Counted from the first letter of the stretch, positions 1-6,206 are shown. The stretch: DNA of 9,526 nucleotides from PBB1 sp043749095 (GCA_043749095.1 JAYVEB010000294.1:1-9526), one strand, 5' to 3'. Notes: generated by a model from the sequence alone, not told the origin. Numbers and translations are program-made.

Positions 1-13
1 TTTCTCGAGCGTG

Positions 14-35
14 CCAAGGGGTAAGGAACCCCTGG
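14..35 (+). terminator. GC-rich stem-loop near the element end
   Basis: The arms CCAAGGGGT (14-22) and ACCCCTGG (28-35) pair as an 8-bp stem with one bulged A and a 5-nt loop. It overlaps the TAA at 22-24. No T-run follows, so an intrinsic terminator is only one option; a structural feature of the element end is another. Confidence 0.25.
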
Positions 36-60
36 AATCACGAGTTTTCACGACAGCGGC

Positions 61-82
61 CTTCTGCCGCCCAGACTCCTAG
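61..82 (-). repeat. Terminal inverted repeat, left copy
   Basis: Read on the minus strand, this begins CTAG then GAGTCTGGGCGGCAG and matches 9429-9450 at all positions but one (base 62). The two copies point outward from the 9.3 kb between them. CTAG may be the target duplication or part of the repeat; the sequence alone cannot separate these. Confidence 0.75.
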
Positions 83-432
83 ACCCGGGCCTGGAGGAAA
101 TCAATCCGATGCAGTGGGTCGGCACCTGGACGGCGGTGCGCTGGGCCTTGCCGCGCGCGATCCGCAACGCCAATGCTGAACTGATCGCGCTGAAGCCTGA
201 ACTCGAGTCGCTGGCCCGCCTGCCGCCGAAGATCACGGCGCCGGTGCTGATCGTGCACGGCACGAAGGATGATCTGGTGCCGGTGGCCAACGTGCCGTTC
301 ATGCAGGCCGGGCTCACGGGCGCGCGCTGCGTGAAGACGGAGTTGCTCGAAAGGCAGAACCACTTCCTGCCGTGGAACTCGACCGGCATCGTGCGTCAGG
401 CAATCGCCTGGGCACTCGGGGCGCCATGTTGA
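79..432 (+). pseudogene. Alpha/beta hydrolase, 5'-truncated by element insertion
   Basis: Frame 1 from the CTAG reads as the C-terminal part of a serine alpha/beta hydrolase. It contains the acid block PVLIVHGTKDDLVP (codons around 241-282, with the catalytic Asp candidate) and the histidine block NHFLPW (358-375). The nucleophile Ser with its GxSxG elbow and the oxyanion region are absent, so about the first half of a usual 270-300-residue hydrolase is missing. Upstream of codon 79 the frame runs through the element-like sequence to a stop at 22-24. An ATG at 109 could initiate a 107-residue fragment, but that lacks the nucleophile and would be inactive. Its stop overlaps the start of the DedA gene by 7 bases, so it was the upstream gene of that operon. 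Substrate is unknown. Confidence 0.75.
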
Positions 433-1064
433 GCGACTCTGCCACCGTGGTGATCGCCGACTGGCGCGCCGTCATCGCCTGGTTCCACGGTGCGCTCGCC
501 GGCATGGCCGATCCATGGGTCATTTCACTCGCTCTGGTGCTGGCCACACTGCTGCTCGAAGACGTGGCGATCGCCGCCGGAGTCGCACTGGCCACGCAGG
601 GCACGATCTCCTGGGGCCTGTCGCTGGCCGCGGTGGGCGGCGGCATCGCCGGTGGTGATCTGGGCCTGTATGCGCTCGGCATCGGCGCAACCCGTGTGCC
701 CTGGCTGCAGCGGCGCTACATCGGCGAGCGAAGCTCCTGGGCGCGCGAGCAGGTGACGCGCAGGTTGCCCAGCGCCGTGCTGCTGGCACGGGTGATCCCG
801 GGGCTGCGCCTGGTCACCTACACCGCCTGCGGCTTTCTGCGGGTGCCGTTCGTGCCGTTCTGCCTGTGGGTGCTGCTGGCCGTGGCGCTGTGGGCCGGCG
901 CGCTGTACGGCCTGAGCCTGGCCATCGGTGCGGCGTTGGCCCGACAAATCGGTCTGCCGCTGCCGGTGGCGGTGGCGCTGCCCATCCTGGTGCTGGCGGC
1001 AGCCGTGCCGCTGTGGCGATTCATTCATCAACGCGGGCGACCGCCAGCCTCTACTTCGACATGA
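426..1064 (+). CDS. DedA-family (SNARE-associated) membrane protein
   Basis: This 212-residue inner-membrane protein belongs to the DedA family, whose members act in membrane lipid homeostasis; some move undecaprenyl phosphate or phosphatidylethanolamine across the membrane. Family signs are the acidic residue E45 in the first hydrophobic re-entrant region, the GGGIAGGD segment (D78), and the hallmark RxxPGxR as RVIPGLR (122-128). Further hydrophobic segments follow at about 140-170 and 178-196. I chose ATG 426 because it overlaps the hydrolase stop (ATGTTGA), a coupling arrangement, and gives a typical family length; the in-frame upstream codons from 372 lie inside the hydrolase. Its own stop overlaps the next start as ATGA. 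With the hydrolase broken by insertion, transcription may now depend on a promoter in the element. The transported lipid cannot be told from sequence. Confidence 0.88.
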   Translation: MLSDSATVVIADWRAVIAWFHGALAGMADPWVISLALVLATLLLEDVAIAAGVALATQGTISWGLSLAAVGGGIAGGDLGLYALGIGATRVPWLQRRYIGERSSWAREQVTRRLPSAVLLARVIPGLRLVTYTACGFLRVPFVPFCLWVLLAVALWAGALYGLSLAIGAALARQIGLPLPVAVALPILVLAAAVPLWRFIHQRGRPPASTST

Positions 1065-1222
1065 CCTCTGTGTTGCCGCTGTCCGCGCCCGCTGTTCGCC
1101 CGCACCAGGGCATGCCGCCGTTCGACCAGGGCGGCCCGCCGACCAGCTTCTTCGAGTTCTGGCCGATGTGGGCCTTCTACCCGCCGATCGCGCTGTACGC
1201 CGCCTGGCAGATGCTGCGCTGA
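1061..1222 (+). pseudogene. N-terminal segment of the ATP-grasp gene, ended by in-frame TGA
   Basis: ATG 1061 overlaps the DedA stop (ATGA) and opens 53 codons ending at TGA 1220-1222. The segment has a proline-rich start, then an aromatic hydrophobic stretch (FFEFWPMWAFYPPIAL, about residues 30-45) that could lie at the membrane. After the TGA the same frame continues without interruption into the ATP-grasp protein (RGILLPTVANPSF), so this looks like the original N-terminus of that protein rather than a separate small gene. From memory of related ligases, an aromatic-rich N-terminal block before the ATP-grasp fold is usual, which supports the join. The TGA could come from a Trp or Arg codon by one base change. 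It could also be a sequencing error. Confidence 0.6.
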
Positions 1223-1243
1223 CGCGGCATCCTGCTGCCGACG

Positions 1244-2194
1244 GTGGCCAACCCGTCGTTCCCAGGCGGCGGTTTCTTCGGTGAATCAAAGGCGGACATC
1301 CTGGCGCTGGCGATGCAGCATGTGCCCGAGTGGGTCGCGCCGTTCGTGTGGATCGAGCGGCCCGCCGTGCCGACGGAGGCCGCGCTGGAGCGCGATGCTG
1401 CGCTGGCAGCACTCGCCGCCGCAGGCCTGGCGCTGCCGGTGGTCGCCAAGCCCGATCTCGGCTGCCGTGGTGCCGGTGTCAAGCTGGTGCGCACGGTCAG
1501 CGATCTGCAGGACTACCTGGCCGCCTTCCCACCCGGCGCGACACTGCTGCTGCAGCGGCTGGTGCCCTTCGAGGGCGAAGCGGGCGTCTTCTATTGCCGC
1601 CGTCCGGGCCAGGCGCGCGGGCGCATCGTGTCGATCACGCTGAAGTACTTTCCGTATGTGATCGGTGACGGGAAAAGTACGTTGCGTGCGCTGATCCTGG
1701 CCGACCCGCGCGCCGGGCGGCTGACCCACCTGTACTTCAAGCGTCACACCGCACGCCTCGATGCGGTGCCGGCCGATGGCGAGGCGATCCGGCTGGCGTT
1801 TGCCGGTAGCCACAGCCGCGGCGCGATCTTCCGCAACGGCACGCATCTGGTGACGCCCGAGATGGAAGCGCGCTTCGACGACATCGCGCAGCGCCTGCCG
1901 GAGTTCCACTTTGGTCGCTTCGATGTGCGCTTCGAGGCGTTCACCGAGGTGCAGGCCGGGCGTGGCTTCACCATCGTCGAGGTCAACGGCGCTGGCGCCG
2001 AGAGCACGCCCATCTGGGACCGCCGCACCGGCCTGATCGAAGCCTGGCGCGACCTGATGCGCCAGTACCACTGGCTGTTCGAAATCGGCGCCGCCAACCG
2101 CGCACGCGGTTTCAGACCGATGAGCCTGGCCGAATTCATGCGTGGTTACCGGCGTGAAAAATTCCTGACCCCGCGCTATCCGGCGACCGATTGA
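1244..2194 (+). CDS. ATP-grasp ligase (D-Ala-D-Ala ligase-like fold)
   Basis: ATP-grasp enzymes join a carboxylate to an amine through an acylphosphate, using ATP and Mg. Numbering from GTG 1244 (316 residues), the visible elements are: VVAKPDLGCRGAGV (66-79) with ATP-binding K69 and a glycine-rich loop; the segment GDGKSTL (141-147); FGRFDVRF (223-230) with metal-ligand candidate D227; and EVNGAGAE (246-253) with E246 and N248, the usual Mg ligands. The catalytic fold is therefore complete. The GTG start has no clear Shine-Dalgarno sequence, and the same frame runs upstream through a TGA (1220-1222) into 53 codons that overlap the DedA gene, so 1061-2194 was probably one gene. Expression could come from reinitiation 22 bases after the TGA or from readthrough. 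Substrates are unknown; the link to DedA suggests an envelope or lipid-related product (inference). Confidence 0.8.
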   Translation: MANPSFPGGGFFGESKADILALAMQHVPEWVAPFVWIERPAVPTEAALERDAALAALAAAGLALPVVAKPDLGCRGAGVKLVRTVSDLQDYLAAFPPGATLLLQRLVPFEGEAGVFYCRRPGQARGRIVSITLKYFPYVIGDGKSTLRALILADPRAGRLTHLYFKRHTARLDAVPADGEAIRLAFAGSHSRGAIFRNGTHLVTPEMEARFDDIAQRLPEFHFGRFDVRFEAFTEVQAGRGFTIVEVNGAGAESTPIWDRRTGLIEAWRDLMRQYHWLFEIGAANRARGFRPMSLAEFMRGYRREKFLTPRYPATD

Positions 2195-2317
2195 CCTTGA
2201 GACACAGGCTTTCGGTGCGTTTTGTCGCGCGCCGCGCGTAATGTCCAGGCTTCTGGTTCGACTCTGGGGCATGCGTGCCACCTTGTCATCGCCATTGCAT
2301 CTGCAGCCCGTAACGTC

Positions 2318-2327
2318 GGTCGCGACC
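2318..2327. promoter_or_regulatory. Perfect palindrome in the gap before the DinB gene
   Basis: GGTCGCGACC is a perfect 10-bp palindrome about 20 bases before the DinB ATG, within the 152-base gap 2195-2346. Its place suits an operator, but short GC palindromes are common in such DNA. I see no convincing -35/-10 pair in this gap: TTGAGA near 2200 has only a poor -10 partner. Confidence 0.15.
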
Positions 2328-2346
2328 CTCAACCCCCAAAAACACC

Positions 2347-2949
2347 ATGTTGTCCTCCCACCCACCCGCCGGTGCCAGCGCAGGCGATGCCGAAAGGCTG
2401 CTGCGCTTCAACCGCGAATTGATCGACCAGGCCCTGGCACTGGTCGCCGCGCATGACGCACCCGGGGCCCCCGCGTTTGCGCAGCGCACCGGCCCGCACC
2501 TGCGCCATGTGATCGAACACTATGAAGCGCTGGTACTGCGCGAGGCGCACAGCATGGTCGACTACGACCGCCGCCCTCGCGACCGCACGCTGGAACGCGA
2601 TGCCGGCCTCGCCCGGGCGAGGCTGAGCGCGCTGAAGCAGCAACTCGCCGACTGGTCCGACGCGATGCTGGAGCAGCCATTGCGCGTGCATGGGCAGGGC
2701 GGCCCAGCCGGCGAATTCGATTTCGCGACTGGCTCCAGCATTGGCCGTGAGCTGGTGTTCCTGGCCAGCCACGCAACCCACCACTATGCGCTGCTGCAGG
2801 TCTATTGCGAACAGCACGGTATCGCCACCGATCCCAACTTCGGCCGGGCGCCATCCACCGTGGCGCATGCCCGGGGTGCCAACGCCGAGATCACTTCCGA
2901 TACCCAAAAAAAGGAATTGGCATGTCCAACGTCTCAATCCGCCGCCTGA
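2347..2949 (+). CDS. DinB-family protein
   Basis: This 200-residue protein has the four-helix DinB/YfiT-like layout. Such proteins bind a metal through three histidines; many are thiol-dependent transferases, but many others have no known reaction. Candidate ligands are H54 or H58 in GPHLRHVIEHYE (49-60) and H142 and H146 in the late helix SHATHHYALL (141-150). The motifs DYDRR (72-76) and FGRAPST (165-171) are typical of the betaproteobacterial subgroup. ATG 2347 gives the expected length; there is no strong Shine-Dalgarno sequence. The 3' end overlaps the YHS gene by 28 bases, so the last nine codons also serve as the start region of that gene. It probably heads a three-gene unit with YHS and DoxX-like proteins. 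An A-run near the end (2906-2912) lies in slippery-site phase. Confidence 0.82.
   Translation: MLSSHPPAGASAGDAERLLRFNRELIDQALALVAAHDAPGAPAFAQRTGPHLRHVIEHYEALVLREAHSMVDYDRRPRDRTLERDAGLARARLSALKQQLADWSDAMLEQPLRVHGQGGPAGEFDFATGSSIGRELVFLASHATHHYALLQVYCEQHGIATDPNFGRAPSTVAHARGANAEITSDTQKKELACPTSQSAA
2911..2915 (+). promoter_or_regulatory. Ribosome binding site for the YHS gene
   Basis: AAGGA lies six bases before ATG 2922, inside the DinB coding region. It decides the YHS start at 2922 over the longer upstream extension of the same frame. It directly follows and partly overlaps the run of seven A's. Confidence 0.7.
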
Positions 2950-3416
2950 CTCGCCGCACGCTGCTCGGCGTGGGCCTGTCCGCCCTTGTCGCCAGCACGG
3001 CCGCCCACGCCGCTCAGCCACCGATCAACACGCTGACCGGCGGCTTTTTCGGCGGGGCGAGCGACACCGCCATCCTGGGCTACGACACGGTCGCGTATTT
3101 CACCGACGGCAAGCCGGTCAAGGGCTCCGACAGCTTTGTGTCCACCTGGATGGGTGCGAAGTGGAAATTCGCCTCGCAGGCGCACCTCGATCTGTTCAAG
3201 GCCACGCCCGAGAAGTACGCACCGCAGTACGGCGGCTACTGTGCCTACGGTGTGTCGGTCGACAACCTGGTCAGCATCGAGCCCGACAAGTTCAAGGTCA
3301 TCGACGGCAAGCTGTACCTGAACTACGACGCCGACGTGCAGCAGAAGTGGTTGAAGAATCCGATCGGCTTCATCAAGACAGCCGACTCGAAATTCCAGAC
3401 GCTGTTGAAGCAATGA
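2922..3416 (+). CDS. Exported YHS-domain protein with Tat-type signal
   Basis: The 164-residue product starts with a signal peptide: TRRTLLG (10-16) fits the twin-arginine consensus, a hydrophobic stretch follows, and a likely cleavage site is after AHA (residue 30). The mature part carries a YHS-like domain at about 50-110, with ILGYDTVAYF (51-60), the FASQAHLDLF segment (83-92) and YGGYCAYG (103-110). YHS domains are associated with metal binding; in this family of periplasmic proteins the role is undefined. Tat export suggests folding or cofactor loading before secretion. The start at 2922 is supported by AAGGA six bases upstream. The gene overlaps the DinB gene by 28 bases and precedes the DoxX-like gene by 39 bases. 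I am confident in the family, not in any biochemical function. Confidence 0.85.
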   Translation: MSNVSIRRLTRRTLLGVGLSALVASTAAHAAQPPINTLTGGFFGGASDTAILGYDTVAYFTDGKPVKGSDSFVSTWMGAKWKFASQAHLDLFKATPEKYAPQYGGYCAYGVSVDNLVSIEPDKFKVIDGKLYLNYDADVQQKWLKNPIGFIKTADSKFQTLLKQ

Positions 3417-3455
3417 CAGGTCTGGCACCGTTCTCCATCGATCAAAGGATTCCCC

Positions 3456-3932
3456 ATGACCTGGCTCAAGCGCAACGGACACTGGCTGCTGACGATCTTC
3501 ATCGCATTCGTGTTCATCCAGTCGCTGTTCTTCAAGTTCACCGGCGCGCCGGAAACTGTTTACATCTTCCAGGGCAAGCTCGATCCCTGGGCGGCGTCGC
3601 TGGGCTTTCCGGGCGTGTTTGCACCGGGCGGCATCTTTTCGGCCAAGGTGGTCGGCACGATGGAGCTGATCGCATCGATCCTGGTGCTGGCGGGTGCTGC
3701 GATCTCCAGCCAGCGCACGGTGCAGGTGCTGGGTGCGGCCCTGGGCCTGGGGGTGATCAGCGGGGCGATCTTCTTTAACCTGTTCACCCCGCTGGGCGTG
3801 GCGGTCGTCAACACCGATGGCAGCAGCGACGGTGGCGAGCTGTTCGCCCTGGCTTGTGGCGTCTGGCTGTCCTGCGCGACGCTGCTGTGGATGCGCCGTG
3901 CGATCTGGCTTGGTTGGCTGGGCATCAAATGA
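3456..3932 (+). CDS. DoxX-like integral membrane protein
   Basis: The 158-residue product has four predicted membrane segments at about 9-27, 60-82, 89-112 and 127-147, the layout of small DoxX-like proteins. Conserved-looking blocks are FFKFTGAPETV (25-35), FAPGGIFSAKVVGTMELIAS (55-74) and SGAIFFNLFTPLG (102-114). DoxX proteins are linked to redox or oxidative-stress complexes in some bacteria, but this subgroup has no proven function. ATG 3456 has a strong Shine-Dalgarno sequence, AAAGGA at 3444-3449, with a six-base spacer. It follows the YHS gene closely and is probably co-transcribed, which suggests a membrane partner for the exported YHS protein (inference). Confidence 0.78.
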   Translation: MTWLKRNGHWLLTIFIAFVFIQSLFFKFTGAPETVYIFQGKLDPWAASLGFPGVFAPGGIFSAKVVGTMELIASILVLAGAAISSQRTVQVLGAALGLGVISGAIFFNLFTPLGVAVVNTDGSSDGGELFALACGVWLSCATLLWMRRAIWLGWLGIK

Positions 3933-3948
3933 CGCTGCTGCCTGGCTG

Positions 3949-4000
3949 CGCCGTCGCGGCGTTTGGCCCGCAACTTGCGGCTTGCCGTGAAACTTCACGG
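3949..4000 (+). other. Three consecutive small hairpins between DoxX-like and GAF genes
   Basis: Within 52 bases are three perfect inverted repeats: CGCCG/CGGCG (3949-3961), CCGCAA/TTGCGG around one C (3968-3980), and CCGTGA/TCACGG with an AACT loop (3985-4000). The last ends eight bases before the GAF-gene ATG, where the ribosome would bind. There is no T-run, so Rho-independent termination is doubtful. They could be an attenuator, RNA-stability element or protein-binding sites, or chance in GC-rich DNA. Confidence 0.35.
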
Positions 4001-4007
4001 GGGCCGC

Positions 4008-4982
4008 ATGCCATCCACCTTCATCAAAGCGGCCGAGCTGTGGCTGCCGAGTGGCGACGGCTCACTGCTTGAACTTCACAGCGGCGCGTTCGGCAGTGCC
4101 AGGCGCTTCGGCGCGCTCAGTCGATCGATGTGTTTCGGTCGTGGCGAAGGTCTGCCCGGGCGGGCCTGGGACGAGGGCAAACCGATCCTGCTGGCCGATT
4201 TCAATGGCGCCGATTTCCGCCGTGCCGGCGCGGCGCGGCAGGCCGGCTACAGCTGTGCGATCGCGCTGCCGTTTTTCCGCCAGCAGGCGATCACCGGCGT
4301 GCTGGTGCTGTTCTGCAGCCACGGTGTCACTCCCGCCAGCGCACTCGAGCTGTGGCACCACGACGCCCGCATCACCTCCGACATGACTCTGGCCAACGGG
4401 GCGTACGGGGCCGGCACGCAGAACTTCGAGGAGATCTCCCACGACACCTACCTGCCTAGTGGCGTCGGGCTGCCCGGCCTGGCGTGGCAGCGTGGCAGCG
4501 TGGCAGCGTGGCGAGAGCGTGTTCCTGGAAGACCTGGCTGCCGCGCCGGGGCGCTTCCTGCGTGCGAGATGGCCGCGCAGGCTGGGTTTTTGCGCGGGCT
4601 GGCGCTGCCGGTGGGCTCGCGCCTCGATGACTGCCATGTCGTCACCTTTCTCGCCGGCGCGCAGCTGCCGCTGGCGCAGCGCATCGAGCGCTGGGTCGCC
4701 GATGACGCCCGGACATCGCTGCGGCGTGACTGCGCTTTCAGCGAACTGCATGGCGGGCGTTCGAGCGTGGCGGCGACGCTGGCGATCGACCCGAACGACC
4801 CTGCGTCCGCCGGCTCGATCGTGCGTGCCTGGCACACCGGCGTGCTAGTCATCAGCGAGCAACCAGCCGCCGAGGAGGGCGCTCCGGCCGCTGCCGCTGC
4901 CGCCATCGGCGCTGCGGCCCTGCTCGCCATTCCGGTGGTGTGGGACGGCGTGGTGGCCGAGGTGGTCGCGCTTTATCTGTGA
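4008..4982 (+). CDS. Multi-GAF-like sensor protein with compensated frameshift
   Basis: The 324-residue product is built of repeated GAF-like units, which bind small ligands or tetrapyrroles in signalling proteins. Unit 1 has GAFGSARRFGALSRS (26-40) then GEGLPGRAWDEG (46-57). Unit 2 has GAYGAGTQNFEEIS (131-144) then GVGLPGLAWQRG (152-163). A third partial unit has SIVRAWHTGVLVISE (260-274). No output domain is seen, so it may act with a partner. Between residues about 164 and 186 the frame is out of register: the 8-bp repeat at 4483-4512 adds 16 bases, and one base is missing near 4565, so the net change is in frame. The alternative frame reads ESVFLEDLAAAPGRFLRA, which aligns to unit 1. ATG 4008 fits the unit start; TTG 3963 in the same frame is less likely. 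The protein may be impaired in its second unit. Confidence 0.75.
   Translation: MPSTFIKAAELWLPSGDGSLLELHSGAFGSARRFGALSRSMCFGRGEGLPGRAWDEGKPILLADFNGADFRRAGAARQAGYSCAIALPFFRQQAITGVLVLFCSHGVTPASALELWHHDARITSDMTLANGAYGAGTQNFEEISHDTYLPSGVGLPGLAWQRGSVAAWRERVPGRPGCRAGALPACEMAAQAGFLRGLALPVGSRLDDCHVVTFLAGAQLPLAQRIERWVADDARTSLRRDCAFSELHGGRSSVAATLAIDPNDPASAGSIVRAWHTGVLVISEQPAAEEGAPAAAAAAIGAAALLAIPVVWDGVVAEVVALYL
4483..4512 (+). repeat. 8-bp tandem repeat inside the GAF gene
   Basis: CGTGGCAG is repeated three times exactly (4483-4506), followed by a further CGTGGC (4507-4512), about 3.75 copies. The unit is not a multiple of three, so each gain or loss by slippage shifts the frame. Removing two units (16 bases) gives a frame reading WQRGESVFLEDL, matching WDEGKPILLADF in the first unit. 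Confidence 0.85.
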
Positions 4983-5078
4983 GCCATCGCCATCGTTTTC
5001 GTGCAGGTCCTTGAACCTGTACCATGGGCACCGCACGGTCAACGCTGGCGGCGACTGGCAAACGCTCGGTTTGTGAAG

Positions 5079-6176
5079 ATGGTCGAAAAATCCAAGCCCG
5101 TTGTTCCGTCGCGTGTGGTCCTCGTGTTGCAAGGCGGAGGCGCGCTCGGTGCCTACCAGTGGGGCGTCTTCGAGGCGCTGCATGAAAGCGGCATCGAGCC
5201 CGACTGGGTCATCGGTACCTCCATCGGTGCCATCAACGCGGCCCTGATCGTCGGCAATGTGCCGGCGCAGCGCACCGAGCGCCTGGCCGAATTCTGGAAT
5301 GTGGTGGCGCAGCGCATCCCGGGCGGGTCATTCGACTGGCTGGGCCTGGGTCAGGCCTTCGCCAACTACACCACCGTGACCCGCGGCATCCCGTCGTTCT
5401 TCATACCGAACCCAATGGCGCTGCAGGGTCAGCAGGCGGCGGTCGGCATCGAACATGCGTCCTACTACCGCACCGATCCCTTGCGCGAGACGCTGGGCCG
5501 CCTGGTTGATGTGGACATGCTGAACCACAGTGGCACCCGCATCACCGTCGGTGCGGTCAACGTCTGCAGCGGCGCGATGCGCTACTTTGACAGCCGCGAC
5601 GAGACGCTGGGCATCGCCCACATCATGGCTTCGGGCGCGCTGCCCCCGGCCTTCCCGGCGGTGTGCATCGACGGTGAGCACTACTGGGATGGCGGGCTGT
5701 ACTCGAACACGCCGATCGAGGCGGTGCTCGACGACAACCCGCGGCGCGATGCGCTGATCTTCGCGGTCAATGTGTGGCACGACAGCGGGCCCGAACCCCA
5801 ATCGATCTGGGACGTGCTCGGCCGGCAGAAGGACATCCAGTACGCGAGCCGCGCCGACAGCCACATCGCCCGGCAGAAGCAGATCCATCGGCTGCGGCAT
5901 GTGATCCGCGAACTCGCGCGTGAATTGCCGCCGTCGCGTCAGGCGAAGGCCCGTGTCAAGGAACTGTGCGCCTGGGGTTGCGGCACGACGATGCACGTCG
6001 CGCACCTGGTTGCCCCGCGGGTGAAGGGCGAAGACCACACCAAGGACCTCGATTTCTCACCGGCGGGCATCCAGCTGCGCCGTGAGGCGGGCTACGCAGA
6101 CACGCGGCGCATGATCGAGCGCGCGCCGTGGCTGGAACCGGCCGACCCGATCGAAGGGGTGGTCGAGCACCGCTGA
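5079..6176 (+). CDS. Patatin-like phospholipase with DUF3734-type C-terminus
   Basis: Patatin-like enzymes hydrolyse acyl esters of phospholipids or related lipids with a Ser-Asp dyad. All parts are present in this 365-residue protein: the oxyanion loop GGGALGAYQ (19-27), nucleophile elbow GTSIG (46-50, S48), and the aspartate motif DGG (194-196, D194). The C-terminal 100 residues, including CAWGCGTTMHVAHLVAP (298-314) and the DFSPAGIQLRREAGYADTRR segment (325-344), fit DUF3734, found in proteobacterial patatins often near poly- or 3-hydroxybutyrate genes (from memory of the family). There is no signal peptide, so it is probably cytosolic. ATG 5079 starts just before the conserved strand; GTG 5073 or GTG 5001 in the same frame are alternatives. 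It follows the GAF gene by 96 bases. The substrate is not visible from sequence. Confidence 0.9.
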   Translation: MVEKSKPVVPSRVVLVLQGGGALGAYQWGVFEALHESGIEPDWVIGTSIGAINAALIVGNVPAQRTERLAEFWNVVAQRIPGGSFDWLGLGQAFANYTTVTRGIPSFFIPNPMALQGQQAAVGIEHASYYRTDPLRETLGRLVDVDMLNHSGTRITVGAVNVCSGAMRYFDSRDETLGIAHIMASGALPPAFPAVCIDGEHYWDGGLYSNTPIEAVLDDNPRRDALIFAVNVWHDSGPEPQSIWDVLGRQKDIQYASRADSHIARQKQIHRLRHVIRELARELPPSRQAKARVKELCAWGCGTTMHVAHLVAPRVKGEDHTKDLDFSPAGIQLRREAGYADTRRMIERAPWLEPADPIEGVVEHR

Positions 6177-6185
6177 CGGGCACCA

Positions 6186-6206
6186 GCGTCTGGCTCGGAA
6201 AGACGC
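6186..6206 (+). terminator. Weak hairpin after the patatin gene
   Basis: GCGTCT (6186-6191) and AGACGC (6201-6206) pair around a nine-base loop, ten bases past the patatin stop. There is no proper T-run after it. It is the only terminator candidate between the patatin and GGDEF-EAL genes; confidence is low. Confidence 0.2.

Larger units (their letters stand above)
1..82. mobile_element. End of an insertion-sequence-like element (partial)
   Basis: The last bases of this stretch, 61-82, match in inverted orientation the sequence at 9429-9450 (21 of 22 bases). The homology of the neighbouring hydrolase starts exactly at the CTAG (79-82). This is what one terminus of a transposable element inserted in the hydrolase gene would look like. 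Frame 1 is open from base 1 to a TAA at 22-24 and could be the last codons of a transposase, but seven codons are too few to identify. A GC-rich hairpin (14-35) overlaps that stop. I cannot assign a family; a CTAG target is known for some IS5-group elements, which is only a hint. Confidence 0.55.

Noticed and set aside
1220..1222. TGA as a selenocysteine codon
   Set aside because: ATP-grasp ligases are not known selenoproteins, the position is outside the active site, and I see no convincing SECIS-like hairpin just after it.
2283..2320. Promoter with TTGTCA as -35 before the DinB gene
   Set aside because: No acceptable -10 sequence occurs at 16-18 bases spacing.
1286..2365. Long minus-strand open frame (359 codons) opposite the ATP-grasp gene
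   Set aside because: It lies antisense to a recognised coding region with clear ATP-grasp motifs, has no family signature, and long antisense frames are expected in high-GC DNA. The same holds for 525-1412, 2934-3998, 4062-4835 and 8077-8898.
2690..3778. A 362-codon + strand frame across the DinB, YHS and DoxX-like genes
   Set aside because: Its protein is arginine/histidine-rich with no recognisable motif and overlaps three recognised genes in other frames.
4459..4848. A separate 129-codon gene inside the GAF gene
   Set aside because: Only a short part of this frame (around 4510-4565) looks like real protein; it is explained by the frameshift, and the rest of the frame is a shadow.
5004..5019. 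Small inverted repeat CAGGT/ACCTG before the patatin gene
   Set aside because: Only a five-base stem, frequent by chance at this base composition.
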